26,304 bases of DNA from Parcubacteria group bacterium CG11_big_fil_rev_8_21_14_0_20_39_22 (GTDB lineage Bacteria > Patescibacteriota > Minisyncoccia > Phycocordibacterales > GCA-002787175), in the NCBI GenBank assembly GCA_002787175.1, contig PCWC01000110.1, positions 1,533-27,836 on the forward strand, read 5' to 3'. A program made the translations under genes and the position numbers. Below, piece after piece: positions 14,680-22,454 of this stretch; positions within the stretch are counted from its first letter, which is position 1; each line of letters opens with the position of its first letter. Below the pieces are notes generated by a model. That model was not told the origin of the DNA. It made no database searches and was given only the letters and a program-made list of their open reading frames with translations.

Positions 14680-14907
14680 TTTTAAAGTTCCTTATTAGGA
14701 GTGTTGATATGTTGATAAGTTTAAAATCTGTTAGTGTTTAAAGGTATTTATAAGTTTTGGATTTTAATAAGCTGTGGATTTCTAATAATTATTAATTTTA
14801 TTTTTTTAAAAACTTTAAAAGTATTTGTTTTTGATTGGTTTTAAATGTGTTTGTCCACTGCTTTATCGGTAAGTTTTACATACTTTTTACCCCTTTAAAT
14901 TAACATT
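14680..14907. other. Candidate replication origin (oriC) between dnaA and dnaN
   Basis: DnaA-box-like 9-mers: TGTTGATAA (14710-14718, one mismatch to TGTGGATAA), overlapping TGTTGATAT (14702-14710), and TGTGGATTT (14773-14781, two mismatches). Next to them 14780-14850 is almost pure A/T (TAATAATTATTAATTTTATTTTTTT), suitable for unwinding. Flanked by dnaA and dnaN. The boxes are few and imperfect, so the call rests mainly on context. The dnaA-rpmH gap (16261-16479) is the alternative or a second part. Confidence 0.5.
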
Positions 14908-16260
14908 TTAAACTATCATTGATTTGATTTGGTTTATTTCTTGCGCTAAAAGATGATCGGATTTCATTTCCCTTTTAATTTTTTCGCAGGAGTGTATGAC
15001 TGTTGTATGGTCCCTTCCTCCTAACTTTTGTCCAATAAGAGGGTAAGAAACACTACATTCTTCACGTAATATATACATTGCGAGTTGTCTCGGTTTCACT
15101 ATTTCCTTTCTTCTTGTTTTTTCATAGATACTACCCTCTTCTATGTTGTAGAAGTCTGCTATTATTTTTATAACATCCTTTATTGAGGTGGCTTTTTTAG
15201 GTTTTTCGTTGTCTTTCGTGAGGTTTTTTATCTCGTTAAAATTAAGCTCCCTGTTTTTTAGGTTCGTCTGACATACGATATTATTTACAATACCTTCCAG
15301 TTCTCTAACACTTCCTTCTATATTAACAGCTATAAAATCAATAATATCTTGTGGTAGAGATATGTCGTTTTGCTTCAATTTCGTTTTTAAAATAGCTTGC
15401 CTCGACTCGTTGTCTGGAGGTGGTATGTCTACTATCATCCCTGCTGCAAATCGTGATTTTAAACGGTCTTCAAGGTTTGGTATGAAGTTGGGGTGTTTAT
15501 CGGAAGAAAAGATTATTTGTTTATTATTGTCGTATAAGGTGTTAAAAAGATGAAACAATTCTTCCTGGCTCTTTTCTTTATTGGCGATAAATTGGATATC
15601 GTCCATTATAAGGACGTCGTATTTACGGTAACTTTCTTTGAAATTGTTAACTTTGTTTGATTGTATTGAGTTTACAAGGTCAATAACAAAACGCTCGGAA
15701 CTTACATAAAAAACCTTCTTGTCAGGGTTATTCTTTTTTATTGTGTTACCTATCGATTGTATTAGGTGGGTTTTACCGTGTCCCGTGTTTCCGTGTATAA
15801 ACAAAGGGTTGTAGACCATACCTGGCTTTTTTACGATTGCTTGTGCTGCAGCGTGGGCGAGTTCGTTAAAGGGCCCCACAACGAAAGCATCGAAGGTGTA
15901 TCGAGGGTTGAGATTGTCCTCTTTGTTTATATAAAGGTCAGTAAGTGGTAATTCTTCTGCTGGGGACGAAGTGTTGTTTTTGCTCTTTTTATCAGCGTCA
16001 GATTTTTTAGTGTCCTCCTTTGCTACAATATATTCAAGTGAGCGTACGTTTTCCGCAAGATTTCGTAGCGATTTAAAGATAAATTTATGGTATTTGTCTT
16101 GTAACCATGTTTTTACAAAAGGGTTGGGAACGGCAAGTTGAACTACCCCATCTTCATTTTTGATTATGTAGGTATCTTTAAACCACGTGCTAAAATTTGC
16201 TTTGGAAACAGAAAGTTCTATTTCAACGAGTGCGTTGTCCCAAATTTGTTTGTTATCCAT
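14908..16260 (-). CDS. dnaA: Chromosomal replication initiator DnaA
   Basis: AAA+ initiator that binds DnaA boxes, melts the origin and recruits the helicase. 450 residues. Domain I (about 1-80) is followed by a short Lys/Asp/Ser linker (82-105). Domain III has Walker A GNTGHGKT (157-164) and Walker B VLIMDDI (216-222). Domain IV has the DNA-binding signature GGRDHTTVIHSCEKI (414-428). It is divergent from rpmH, the classical origin arrangement. On minus a TACAGT box (16269-16274) sits 8 nt before the ATG with no Shine-Dalgarno site, again suggesting a leaderless message, although the -35 is poor. Confidence 0.97.
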   Translation of the reverse strand: MDNKQIWDNALVEIELSVSKANFSTWFKDTYIIKNEDGVVQLAVPNPFVKTWLQDKYHKFIFKSLRNLAENVRSLEYIVAKEDTKKSDADKKSKNNTSSPAEELPLTDLYINKEDNLNPRYTFDAFVVGPFNELAHAAAQAIVKKPGMVYNPLFIHGNTGHGKTHLIQSIGNTIKKNNPDKKVFYVSSERFVIDLVNSIQSNKVNNFKESYRKYDVLIMDDIQFIANKEKSQEELFHLFNTLYDNNKQIIFSSDKHPNFIPNLEDRLKSRFAAGMIVDIPPPDNESRQAILKTKLKQNDISLPQDIIDFIAVNIEGSVRELEGIVNNIVCQTNLKNRELNFNEIKNLTKDNEKPKKATSIKDVIKIIADFYNIEEGSIYEKTRRKEIVKPRQLAMYILREECSVSYPLIGQKLGGRDHTTVIHSCEKIKREMKSDHLLAQEINQIKSMIV

Positions 16261-16479
16261 TTATATATACTGTAAAAGTTAAAAACTTCTAAAAAATTAA
16301 AGAAATTTGTTTCAGTTATTATATACCTTTATCGGAAATAAAGAACCTTGTGAAAATCGCCCCTTTATGTTAATAATATGTGAACAAAAAGTGGAAAACT
16401 AAAAGAAGGTTTCCTCTGATAAAATTATTGAAAGTGTAGTATAGTTTAAGTCTATAGTTTATTTTTTACCAAAACATCA
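16261..16479. promoter_or_regulatory. Divergent dnaA/rpmH promoter region
   Basis: AT-rich 219-bp gap. On minus TACAGT (16269-16274) precedes dnaA. On plus TTGAAA (16428-16433) and TATAGT (16453-16458), 19 nt apart, precede rpmH, with a second TATAGT-like box just upstream. No good DnaA box is visible. It may contribute to the origin. Confidence 0.4.
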
Positions 16480-16614
16480 ATGAGTACGACATATCAACCT
16501 AAAAAAAGAAAAAGAGCCAAAACCCACGGGTTTTTGGTTAGAAAAAGGACTAAGTCAGGTAGAAACATTATAGCTCGTAGAAGGCAGAAAGGTAGAAAGA
16601 GTTTGGCTGTATAA
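16480..16614 (+). CDS. rpmH: Ribosomal protein bL34
   Basis: A 44-residue, very basic protein of the large ribosomal subunit. It reads MSTTYQPKKRKRAKTHGFLV and ends RRRQKGRKSLAV, with the L34 hallmarks YQP-KRKR-THGF, SGR and ARRRxKGR. Length matches the family exactly. It is first in rpmH-rnpA-yidC-jag, the order seen beside many bacterial origins, and is divergent from dnaA. The gap to rnpA is 24 bp. The leader is about 20 nt and carries no Shine-Dalgarno site. Confidence 0.97.
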   Translation: MSTTYQPKKRKRAKTHGFLVRKRTKSGRNIIARRRQKGRKSLAV

Positions 16615-16638
16615 AGCAACGTCTAAAAGTAATGATTT

Positions 16639-16998
16639 ATGGCCCTTCCCCGTTACAACCGAGTGCCAACCGATTTATTCAACCATATTCTAAAAGAAGG
16701 TAAATCTGTTTGGGGTGGTTTATTTTCTGTTAAGTTTAGTCCTCTCTCCGGTAAATTTACACTCAAAAATGGCTCAAAATATAGGGTTTCTATAGTTGTT
16801 CCTAAAAAAGTAGTCAGAAAGGCGACCTCCCGAAACTATCTTAGAAGAAGGACATCTTCTCTTTTGAGTGATATTTTACCTATAAAAGAAGGTTATGGGG
16901 TCTTAATTTTTCTTAAAAAAGATCTAAAAAGTGTTAAAAAGGATGATTTGAGCTTTGAGTTAAGCCAGCTATTTAAAAAAGCCGGGTTAAAAGAGTGA
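16639..16998 (+). CDS. rnpA: Ribonuclease P protein component
   Basis: Basic protein cofactor of RNase P, which trims the 5' leader of pre-tRNAs. 119 residues, with the fold pattern (FSVKFSPLSGKFTLKNGSKYRVSIVVPKK) and the RNA-binding RNR-type motif SRNYLRRR at about 73-80. It ends in a Lys-rich helix. Lies 24 bp after rpmH, probably co-transcribed. Sequence is divergent but diagnostic, and the context is decisive. Confidence 0.93.
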   Translation: MALPRYNRVPTDLFNHILKEGKSVWGGLFSVKFSPLSGKFTLKNGSKYRVSIVVPKKVVRKATSRNYLRRRTSSLLSDILPIKEGYGVLIFLKKDLKSVKKDDLSFELSQLFKKAGLKE

Positions 16999-17359
16999 GG
17001 GAACGAATAATCAATTTCTTCTAGATTTGAGACTTTAGATTTGATTTCTATAATATTACCCAATCAACACTGAAAACTTACAACCAACAACAGACAACGT
17101 ACAACCGGAAATCATGTACCGTGTAGCGTATAACATGTAACACGAGGGATGAAAGTAAAAGTGGTCTTATTCTCCCTTTCTCAAAGGGAGGGGACCGTTT
17201 GCGGTGAGGGATTTCCCCTTCTTCCCTTCTTATCTTCTTTCCTGATTTTTATTAGATAAATTACTTGCCCACCAAAACCACTTCGGCGTAGGCGGGTGAA
17301 TTAGAAATTAGGTGAATTTCCTCTTTCTATTTACTCGTGTTACACGTTACATGTTTTTG
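16999..17359. other. rnpA-yidC gap: low-complexity repeats
   Basis: No gene seen. It holds ACTTACAACCAACAAC (17076-17091), which resembles the left end of the second four-helix-bundle cassette. TGTAACACGAG and CTCGTGTTACA flank the middle part as an inverted repeat (about 17137-17147 and 17334-17344). A degenerate dispersed hairpin repeat and a GCCCACC..GGCGGGTG stem (about 17267-17297) are also present. The gap breaks the usually tight rnpA-yidC linkage. Confidence 0.4.
17171..17215. repeat. Hairpin repeat, copy 3 (degenerate)
   Basis: CTCCCTTTCTCAAAGGGAG forms an 8-bp hairpin, followed by ACCGTTTGCGGT and GAGGGATTT. The order matches the elements at 1301 and 3761: an AAAGGG outer arm, a small hairpin, then GGGATTT. 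Confidence 0.4.
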
Positions 17360-17395
17360 TTGAATGTCCTCCTCAAATAAGGTAAACTAAGCCGT
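17360..17395 (+). promoter_or_regulatory. yidC promoter, leaderless geometry
   Basis: TTGAAT (17360-17365), exactly 17 nt, TAAACT (17383-17388), then 7 nt to the ATG at 17396. The start of transcription would coincide with the start codon. Confidence 0.65.
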
Positions 17396-18193
17396 ATGAA
17401 GGCTTTTTTTATAACTACTGTCTACCAACCCCTTTACAACGTTTTAGTTTTTTTAATCGACGTTTTACCTGGTAATGGGGTGGGGCTTGCGGTTATTCTC
17501 CTTACCTTACTGGTAAAGTTCGTGCTATTTCCCCTTTCAAAGAAGGCGACTATTACTCAACTCAAAATCAAAGAGCTTGATAAAGGGGTAAATGAGATAA
17601 AAGAAAAATACAAAAACAACAAAGAGGAACAAGCTAAAGCAATGATGGCTTACTACAAAGAAAATGGAGTAAACCCTTTTTCCGGTATTATTTTGCTTTT
17701 TATACAAATACCAATACTACTGTCTTTATATTTTATGGTTCTAAAAGGCTTACCTCAAGTCGATACTTCGATTCTATACTCTTTTGTAAATGCACCGACT
17801 GTAGATATGCATTTTGTTGGGTCTATAGACCTGGCTGGTAAAAGTTTCATCCTTGCTCTCTTGGCTGCGGTAACTCAATACATACAGGTTCATTTTGCAA
17901 TGCCCTTACCTCCTCCAAAGAAAGGAAAAGAAAGTTCTTTTAAAGACGATTTTGCGAGGAGTATGAATTTACAGATGAGATTCTTTATGCCTGCTTTGAT
18001 TTTCATAATCTTGTTCCCCTTCCCTCCTTTTTCATACATATTCCCCGCAATCCCTTCAGTAATAGCATTGTATTGGATTACAAGTAATGTTTTTGCGATC
18101 GGTCAGGAGTTGTACTTACGCAAAACTATAAAAAACAAACGAAAAGAAGAGATTTCGATCGATAAAAGTGGGAATCTTGAAACAATAAAATAA
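17396..18193 (+). CDS. yidC: Membrane protein insertase YidC/Oxa1
   Basis: Inserts proteins into the cytoplasmic membrane alone or with SecYEG. 265 residues, the short Oxa1 type without the large periplasmic P1 domain and without a lipobox. TM segments at about 13-25, 30-47, 98-115, 146-162 and 193-235. The signature ILLTLLVKFVLFPLSKK (34-50) follows the YidC pattern, but the residue in the position of the conserved groove arginine is Lys41. A charged hairpin (about 55-90) is the cytoplasmic C1 loop. The tail is basic (KNKRKEE). Eleven bp before jag, so the two are surely one unit. It carries its own leaderless-type promoter. Confidence 0.94.
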   Translation: MKAFFITTVYQPLYNVLVFLIDVLPGNGVGLAVILLTLLVKFVLFPLSKKATITQLKIKELDKGVNEIKEKYKNNKEEQAKAMMAYYKENGVNPFSGIILLFIQIPILLSLYFMVLKGLPQVDTSILYSFVNAPTVDMHFVGSIDLAGKSFILALLAAVTQYIQVHFAMPLPPPKKGKESSFKDDFARSMNLQMRFFMPALIFIILFPFPPFSYIFPAIPSVIALYWITSNVFAIGQELYLRKTIKNKRKEEISIDKSGNLETIK

Positions 18194-18204
18194 CTAAAAG
18201 GAAT

Positions 18205-18708
18205 ATGGACACCGAAATGGTAAAAAAAGTTATAGAGGATGTGATTAAGCTTCTAAACGTTGAAATCGAAGAGGTGTCTGTAAATAGAGATAATACCGAG
18301 AGAGTCGTGTTTATGGTAAAGACTAATGAGTCAGGTCTACTTATAGGGACGAGAGGTGGATCTCTCCACGCATTAAATGTTTTAGTGAAGAATATGGTGG
18401 CAAGAAAGGTGGCGACGGAAGAAATACCTCTTTTCTTTATTGATGTAAACAACTACCAAGAGAAACTTGAAGAGGAAATTAAAACAAAAGCTTCAATAAT
18501 GGCACAAAGGGCACGGTCCTTTGAAGTGGATGTCCCTCTACCACCTATGACTTCTTACGAAAGAATGATGGTTCATAATTTTTTAAAGGACTTTGCAGAT
18601 ATAAAAACAGAATCTGAGGGTGAAGGAAGAGAAAGAAGGGTTGTTATACGTTACATTAAAGACTCTATTGAAGAAAAAGTAGTAGAGGATTTGGAATACA
18701 AGGAGTAA
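18205..18708 (+). CDS. jag: Jag/KhpB-type KH-R3H RNA-binding protein
   Basis: 167 residues with a KH domain containing GTRG (48-51, in LLIGTRGGSLHAL) and an R3H domain with R120xxxH124 (SYERMMVHNFL) plus GEGRERRVVI (138-147). Homologues bind RNA with KhpA and affect cell elongation and division, and are usually encoded right after yidC, as here. The N-terminal Jag_N domain found in Firmicutes is absent, leaving only the two RNA-binding domains. There is no clear ribosome binding site beyond AAAAGGA (18197-18203), 1-2 nt before the ATG, too close for normal use. It ends just before a hairpin. Confidence 0.9.
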   Translation: MDTEMVKKVIEDVIKLLNVEIEEVSVNRDNTERVVFMVKTNESGLLIGTRGGSLHALNVLVKNMVARKVATEEIPLFFIDVNNYQEKLEEEIKTKASIMAQRARSFEVDVPLPPMTSYERMMVHNFLKDFADIKTESEGEGRERRVVIRYIKDSIEEKVVEDLEYKE

Positions 18709-18714
18709 AAAACA

Positions 18715-18745
18715 AAAACTTCAGTTGGCGGGCCACTGCAGTTTT
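18715..18745 (+). terminator. jag terminator
   Basis: AAAACTTCAGTTGG and CCACTGCAGTTTT form a nearly complete stem with a CGGG loop and trailing TTTT. It lies 6 bp after the jag stop, before the convergent minus-strand operon. Confidence 0.6.
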
Positions 18746-18809
18746 GGTTAAAGTATTTGATTCACATCAACTTCCTGTGCTGTGAGCTCAATGTTTTAGA
18801 CTGAGTAAG

Positions 18810-20045
18810 TTAGTTTATTTCTAAGGACCAAAGAGACAGGTCTTTTTTGTTTGTAAATATAAGGTAAGATTCCCTTCCGTCTATTTGTATGTCGGTTATA
18901 TCCATATCCTCACCACTTTCTTGTTTAGTGTTTAGAACAAATTCAAACAATTCGCTTTCAATCTCGTATCTCCATAAGTCGTCATCAAAAGAAACTCTCC
19001 CTTGATACCAAGCGTCCGGATAATCAGCTCTTGGTGGTGGTATAGGCACCGCACAGTAAAGCGAAAGTGAGTCTCCTTCGTACCAAGTACATTTTTCCGG
19101 TAGTGTGGCGAAAGGCATTGTTTGTGTCGTTCCAGAACTAATATCGTATAAAAAAGTCTGAAGTGTAAGGTTGGAACTTTCTGTATATAAAACATAGTTT
19201 CCGTCAGGGCTAACATTTCCCGTAAGACCGCTTATAGAACTCAGTACCGGTGTAATATTACCGTTTGAAGAGTTTACCAAAAACATTGATCCCGGAACAT
19301 TGTTACCCGGTGCACTCGAAACCGAAACAGTCCCATCTGTAGGCCAATCTATGATCCACGACCTTAGCGGGGAGTTAAATATCTCTGCTCGGCTTCCTCC
19401 GCTAAACGAAGCCCGAATACCCGAAACTCCTGTTGAGGTTTCCGATAAATAGAAGATTGAGTTTCCGTTTGGAGATACGGTTATAAAAGGTATGTCTGAC
19501 TGCAGAAACCCGCCTACAAGGGCTTGTTCTTCATTTTCGGCAGTCTCGTCCACAAAACCCTGAAAAGTCGCGATATCTTCATTTTCGTCAATATAACGCA
19601 TAATCACACCTTTCCCACTACCTTGCCAAAGCGCCTCATATATTTTAGGTAAAGTTCTTCCTGAAATTCTTTGTTGAGAAAAATCTTCGGTATTTGTTTC
19701 AAAGATATGACCAAGTCCTCTATCCACGTAACGAATAACAATATCCCCTTCTTCATCTTCTTCCTCGGGCTCTTCCTCAAAAATTACAGCTCCCGCTACC
19801 GGTGTGGCACTTATTTGACGGAGTTTTGAGTTTGTACCTCCACTTGTACCTCCGCTACTACCTCCAGTATTGGTACCTCCACCATTAGAGGATCCACCGG
19901 AACTTGGGAAAATAGGGTCGGTCGGAGTGCCGATATCTACGTCTTCGTCTTGGGGGGCAAGTTTTGAAAAATAAAACCATAAAAAACCTCCAGCTAAAAC
20001 CAAGATTGTGATTATTATTATAATAATTGCTGTCTTTTTATTCAT
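18810..20045 (-). CDS. Membrane-anchored propeller-like surface protein
   Basis: 411 residues. One N-terminal TM (about 5-27), then a Ser/Gly/Thr/Asn-rich flexible linker (about 47-73), an acidic patch (EEEPEEEDEEGD), and a long beta-rich domain. SPNGNSIFYLSE and SPDGNYVLYTES repeats look like TolB/WD40-type propeller blades. This architecture (anchor, spacer, extracellular propeller) suggests a surface-exposed protein. Last gene of the VirB4-type operon, 2 bp after the pilin-like gene. I recognise no named family. The outside location is inferred from the anchor. Confidence 0.75.
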   Translation of the reverse strand: MNKKTAIIIIIITILVLAGGFLWFYFSKLAPQDEDVDIGTPTDPIFPSSGGSSNGGGTNTGGSSGGTSGGTNSKLRQISATPVAGAVIFEEEPEEEDEEGDIVIRYVDRGLGHIFETNTEDFSQQRISGRTLPKIYEALWQGSGKGVIMRYIDENEDIATFQGFVDETAENEEQALVGGFLQSDIPFITVSPNGNSIFYLSETSTGVSGIRASFSGGSRAEIFNSPLRSWIIDWPTDGTVSVSSAPGNNVPGSMFLVNSSNGNITPVLSSISGLTGNVSPDGNYVLYTESSNLTLQTFLYDISSGTTQTMPFATLPEKCTWYEGDSLSLYCAVPIPPPRADYPDAWYQGRVSFDDDLWRYEIESELFEFVLNTKQESGEDMDITDIQIDGRESYLIFTNKKDLSLWSLEIN

Positions 20046-20047
20046 AT

Positions 20048-21088
20048 TTATTCGTTATCTTGAGAAACTGTTTGATCTTGGAGTCCTAAGGGGACGCAGT
20101 CGTTTATAATAATATATTGTGAAATTGAATTAGTGCTAAACCTTTCAAAATACTCAGCTGTTTGGAAATTGGTGCTGAAACTTGGGGTTTTAGAAAGTTG
20201 ACCAGTGCCATTTCTTAGAGAATCAGATAAGTAAAGACATTTTTCTATTTTATCATACTTTTCCTCGAATTTATTTGAGTCTTCTGTGACAATGCAATTG
20301 ATTTCTGTAATAATACCTCCTTCTTCATTTCCCTCTGCTCCTCGGAGAATTGATGTACACTCGTTATAGGTGGGTGCTGTGTTACCTATCACAACCGTAT
20401 TACCTGCTCTAACCTCGGCTTCTTTCAGACATCTTGTAACAGCAAAATCGGCTAAATCATCTACATCTTCGGCGGCGGCTTCGCAATCCGACTCACTTTC
20501 ATACAAAACTTCTACCACTTCTCTGTCTGTGTCTACATATCTAAGTCTCCATACAGCCGGACTGTATTTGTACTCATAAACTTTTAGGGCATAGGTTAAA
20601 AGAAAAGGTCCATCTGTATCTGTAACCTCTCTAAATCCCCCTCCCAACTCAGACGGCAAATCTGTACCCTTAAGGGAGATCAAGTCTGGATTTATAGTAT
20701 TTAAAATAAGAAAAGAAGCGAGAGCCAGAACCAAACCGCCTACAGACCGAAGTATCTTGTCCTTTCCTTCCGATTTGTCGCTTATGGCATCGGTGGACAT
20801 ATACTGAAAAGCACCAATCACAATCATAAGAAACGCCAAAGCACCTGCAATAGCGATACCTGTGGTAAAAATACCCCTTACATATACAGAGAGGTTTGTG
20901 GTGCATGATTCTCCTGCAAGGGAGCAGTCTTGCACAGTTGTCCCAGGTATAGGGGCAAGAGGGGTATATTCACTCGTAGCAGCGATTGAAATAGCAGGGA
21001 GAAACAAAATAAATAACAAAAGAGCTATTACCGCCAGAAACGGAATATATCTTTTTAAAATTCTATCTTTTTTTAATATAAACATCAT
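20048..21088 (-). CDS. T4SS_pilin-like membrane protein with Cys-rich C-terminal domain
   Basis: 346 residues. A cleavable or anchoring hydrophobic N-terminus (about 14-36) is followed by a VirB2/T4SS_pilin-type core: TM 71-97 (GIFTTGIAIAGALAFLMIVIG), a short charged loop, and TM 114-130 leading to NTINPDLI, a hallmark of this pilin-like family in CPR. Such proteins normally stop soon after. This one continues about 200 residues with Cys at several positions (DCEAAAEDV, RCLKEAE, NECTSI, KCLYLSD, DCVPLG), probably a disulphide-bearing extracellular domain. Two further Cys (55, 62) precede the first core TM. Six bp from its upstream neighbour. Confidence 0.75.
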   Translation of the reverse strand: MMFILKKDRILKRYIPFLAVIALLLFILFLPAISIAATSEYTPLAPIPGTTVQDCSLAGESCTTNLSVYVRGIFTTGIAIAGALAFLMIVIGAFQYMSTDAISDKSEGKDKILRSVGGLVLALASFLILNTINPDLISLKGTDLPSELGGGFREVTDTDGPFLLTYALKVYEYKYSPAVWRLRYVDTDREVVEVLYESESDCEAAAEDVDDLADFAVTRCLKEAEVRAGNTVVIGNTAPTYNECTSILRGAEGNEEGGIITEINCIVTEDSNKFEEKYDKIEKCLYLSDSLRNGTGQLSKTPSFSTNFQTAEYFERFSTNSISQYIIINDCVPLGLQDQTVSQDNE

Positions 21089-21094
21089 TATATT

Positions 21095-22132
21095 TTAATT
21101 TCCGGAATTTTCTCCAAATTGAATTCTAATATCATTGTCTGCAAATTGGAAAATCCGTGATCTGTGAGACGCTCGAAGCGATACCAAACTTTGTCCGGAT
21201 CGGTTGCCTTCATTTCTCAATACCAATTCGGACTGCCCCGCTCCGCTTACGGGCAACGCTGTTCCATTCATACTCCAGCTAAATAATATATTTGGGTCAT
21301 TTCGGCGTTCGGCGTTGAAAGAATAAGGTATTGAGGTTATTTCGATCTCATCGCTTGAAAAAGAAAATGGGTTAGACAGTGCACTGTTAAACATAATACC
21401 GTAGAAGGGATCGTTTCTATAGAATAAAATCGTAGGAGAGGTGGGTTTTACCACTATGGTCTTCTCCGCTACGTATATATCGTCAAAACTCCTTACTTCT
21501 ACAGAAACAACAGTTTCCCTTATCGGTATATCTCCTTCGGCTATAAAAGTATCTACACCTACACCTGACTCACTTCCAATCACTCGGTCTCCTTTCTTCC
21601 AGGTAAAAACAAGGTCATTTGAATTTATCCTGCTCCCATCCTGCCCGACAATAAAAGGTATGGCAACTACTCTTATAGTGCCCTGGTAAGGGAAATACGA
21701 CTTACCTTTGTAAAATGGAGGTCTGTAACTATCGACTTCCCAAATAAGATCAACAGATGCTGGTCTAATCGTCATCTCCTTCTCGATAATCGATCCTTCG
21801 GATGTTTGTATAATAACACTCACTCTTGTAGCACTTCCAAGACCTCCTAATGTAAGTTGCAGGTCTTTCTCCCCTACCCCTTTTAGAGCAAGAGAGCCAT
21901 TCACATACCATGACATATTGGCTCTTTTTAAATCGGTAAGATAGCTTTCGATGTGCACCTTCGCTTGGGTATTCGGTAGAGGATGTTTCGGGTAAACAGT
22001 CATAGAAAGGTTTTCAGACAAGCTCGAAATCTGCGCATTTAGAATCCCGGGTTTTTGCAAAACCAAAAAACAAACAGCAATAGAAAGGAGTAAAAATAAA
22101 ATGAAAGTTTTTTTTATGTCTAAAGCAGTCAT
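21095..22132 (-). CDS. Secreted or anchored beta-rich protein
   Basis: 345 residues. Lys-containing N-terminus, then a hydrophobic segment (about 10-27) and LNAQ, a plausible signal peptide. The rest is beta-rich with repeated Ig-like patterns such as PNTQAKVHIESYLTDLKRANMSWYVNG and ending IFQFADNDIRIQFGENSGN. Probably an extracellular adhesin or scaffold unit of the neighbouring secretion/pilus machine. The function is not known. It has its own promoter, so it can be expressed apart from the upstream operon part. Confidence 0.7.
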   Translation of the reverse strand: MTALDIKKTFILFLLLSIAVCFLVLQKPGILNAQISSLSENLSMTVYPKHPLPNTQAKVHIESYLTDLKRANMSWYVNGSLALKGVGEKDLQLTLGGLGSATRVSVIIQTSEGSIIEKEMTIRPASVDLIWEVDSYRPPFYKGKSYFPYQGTIRVVAIPFIVGQDGSRINSNDLVFTWKKGDRVIGSESGVGVDTFIAEGDIPIRETVVSVEVRSFDDIYVAEKTIVVKPTSPTILFYRNDPFYGIMFNSALSNPFSFSSDEIEITSIPYSFNAERRNDPNILFSWSMNGTALPVSGAGQSELVLRNEGNRSGQSLVSLRASHRSRIFQFADNDIRIQFGENSGN

Positions 22133-22142
22133 ATGTGTCTAA

Positions 22143-22171
22143 ATTGTACGATAAAAACTTCTTTTTGTGCA
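22143..22171 (-). promoter_or_regulatory. Internal operon promoter
   Basis: On minus: TGCACA (22166-22171), 17 nt, TACAAT (22143-22148), then 10 nt to the ATG at 22132. The leader would be about 3-4 nt. It separates transcription of the three surface-protein genes from the VirB4 part. Confidence 0.55.
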
Positions 22172-22454
22172 GGCAAAAGTGTAGGATATAAAGAATGTAG
22201 CATTTAACATGTAACACAACAAAATCCCAATCTACTAATGAAATTCCAATTTACTAATACCTACTAATCCTAAAAATACGTATTCTGTTTTCCTTTTCGT
22301 ATCTTCATTAGTATTTCGTATTATCTCTATTTTCTTTAACTTAAAAACTTACCAACTTACTACTTGCCAACTCTCTCGTGCTACATTTTATAAGCTACAC
22401 GTTCTATGCTTTATGTTACACGTTACAAGCTACATGTTCTGTGCTCCCTGGTCC
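22172..22454. other. Gap with low-complexity repeats
   Basis: No gene is seen. TACTAAT occurs several times (22233-22270), with an inverted ATTAGTATTTCGTATT further on. ACTTACCAACTTACT and GTTACACGTTACAAGCTACATG are variants of the low-complexity strings found at 8570-8595 and 17120-17355. It interrupts the secretion operon. Confidence 0.35.

Noticed and set aside
22233..22330. Possible CRISPR or tandem-repeat array from recurring TACTAAT strings
   Set aside because: The repeats are short, irregular in spacing and partly inverted, with no unique spacers of constant length.
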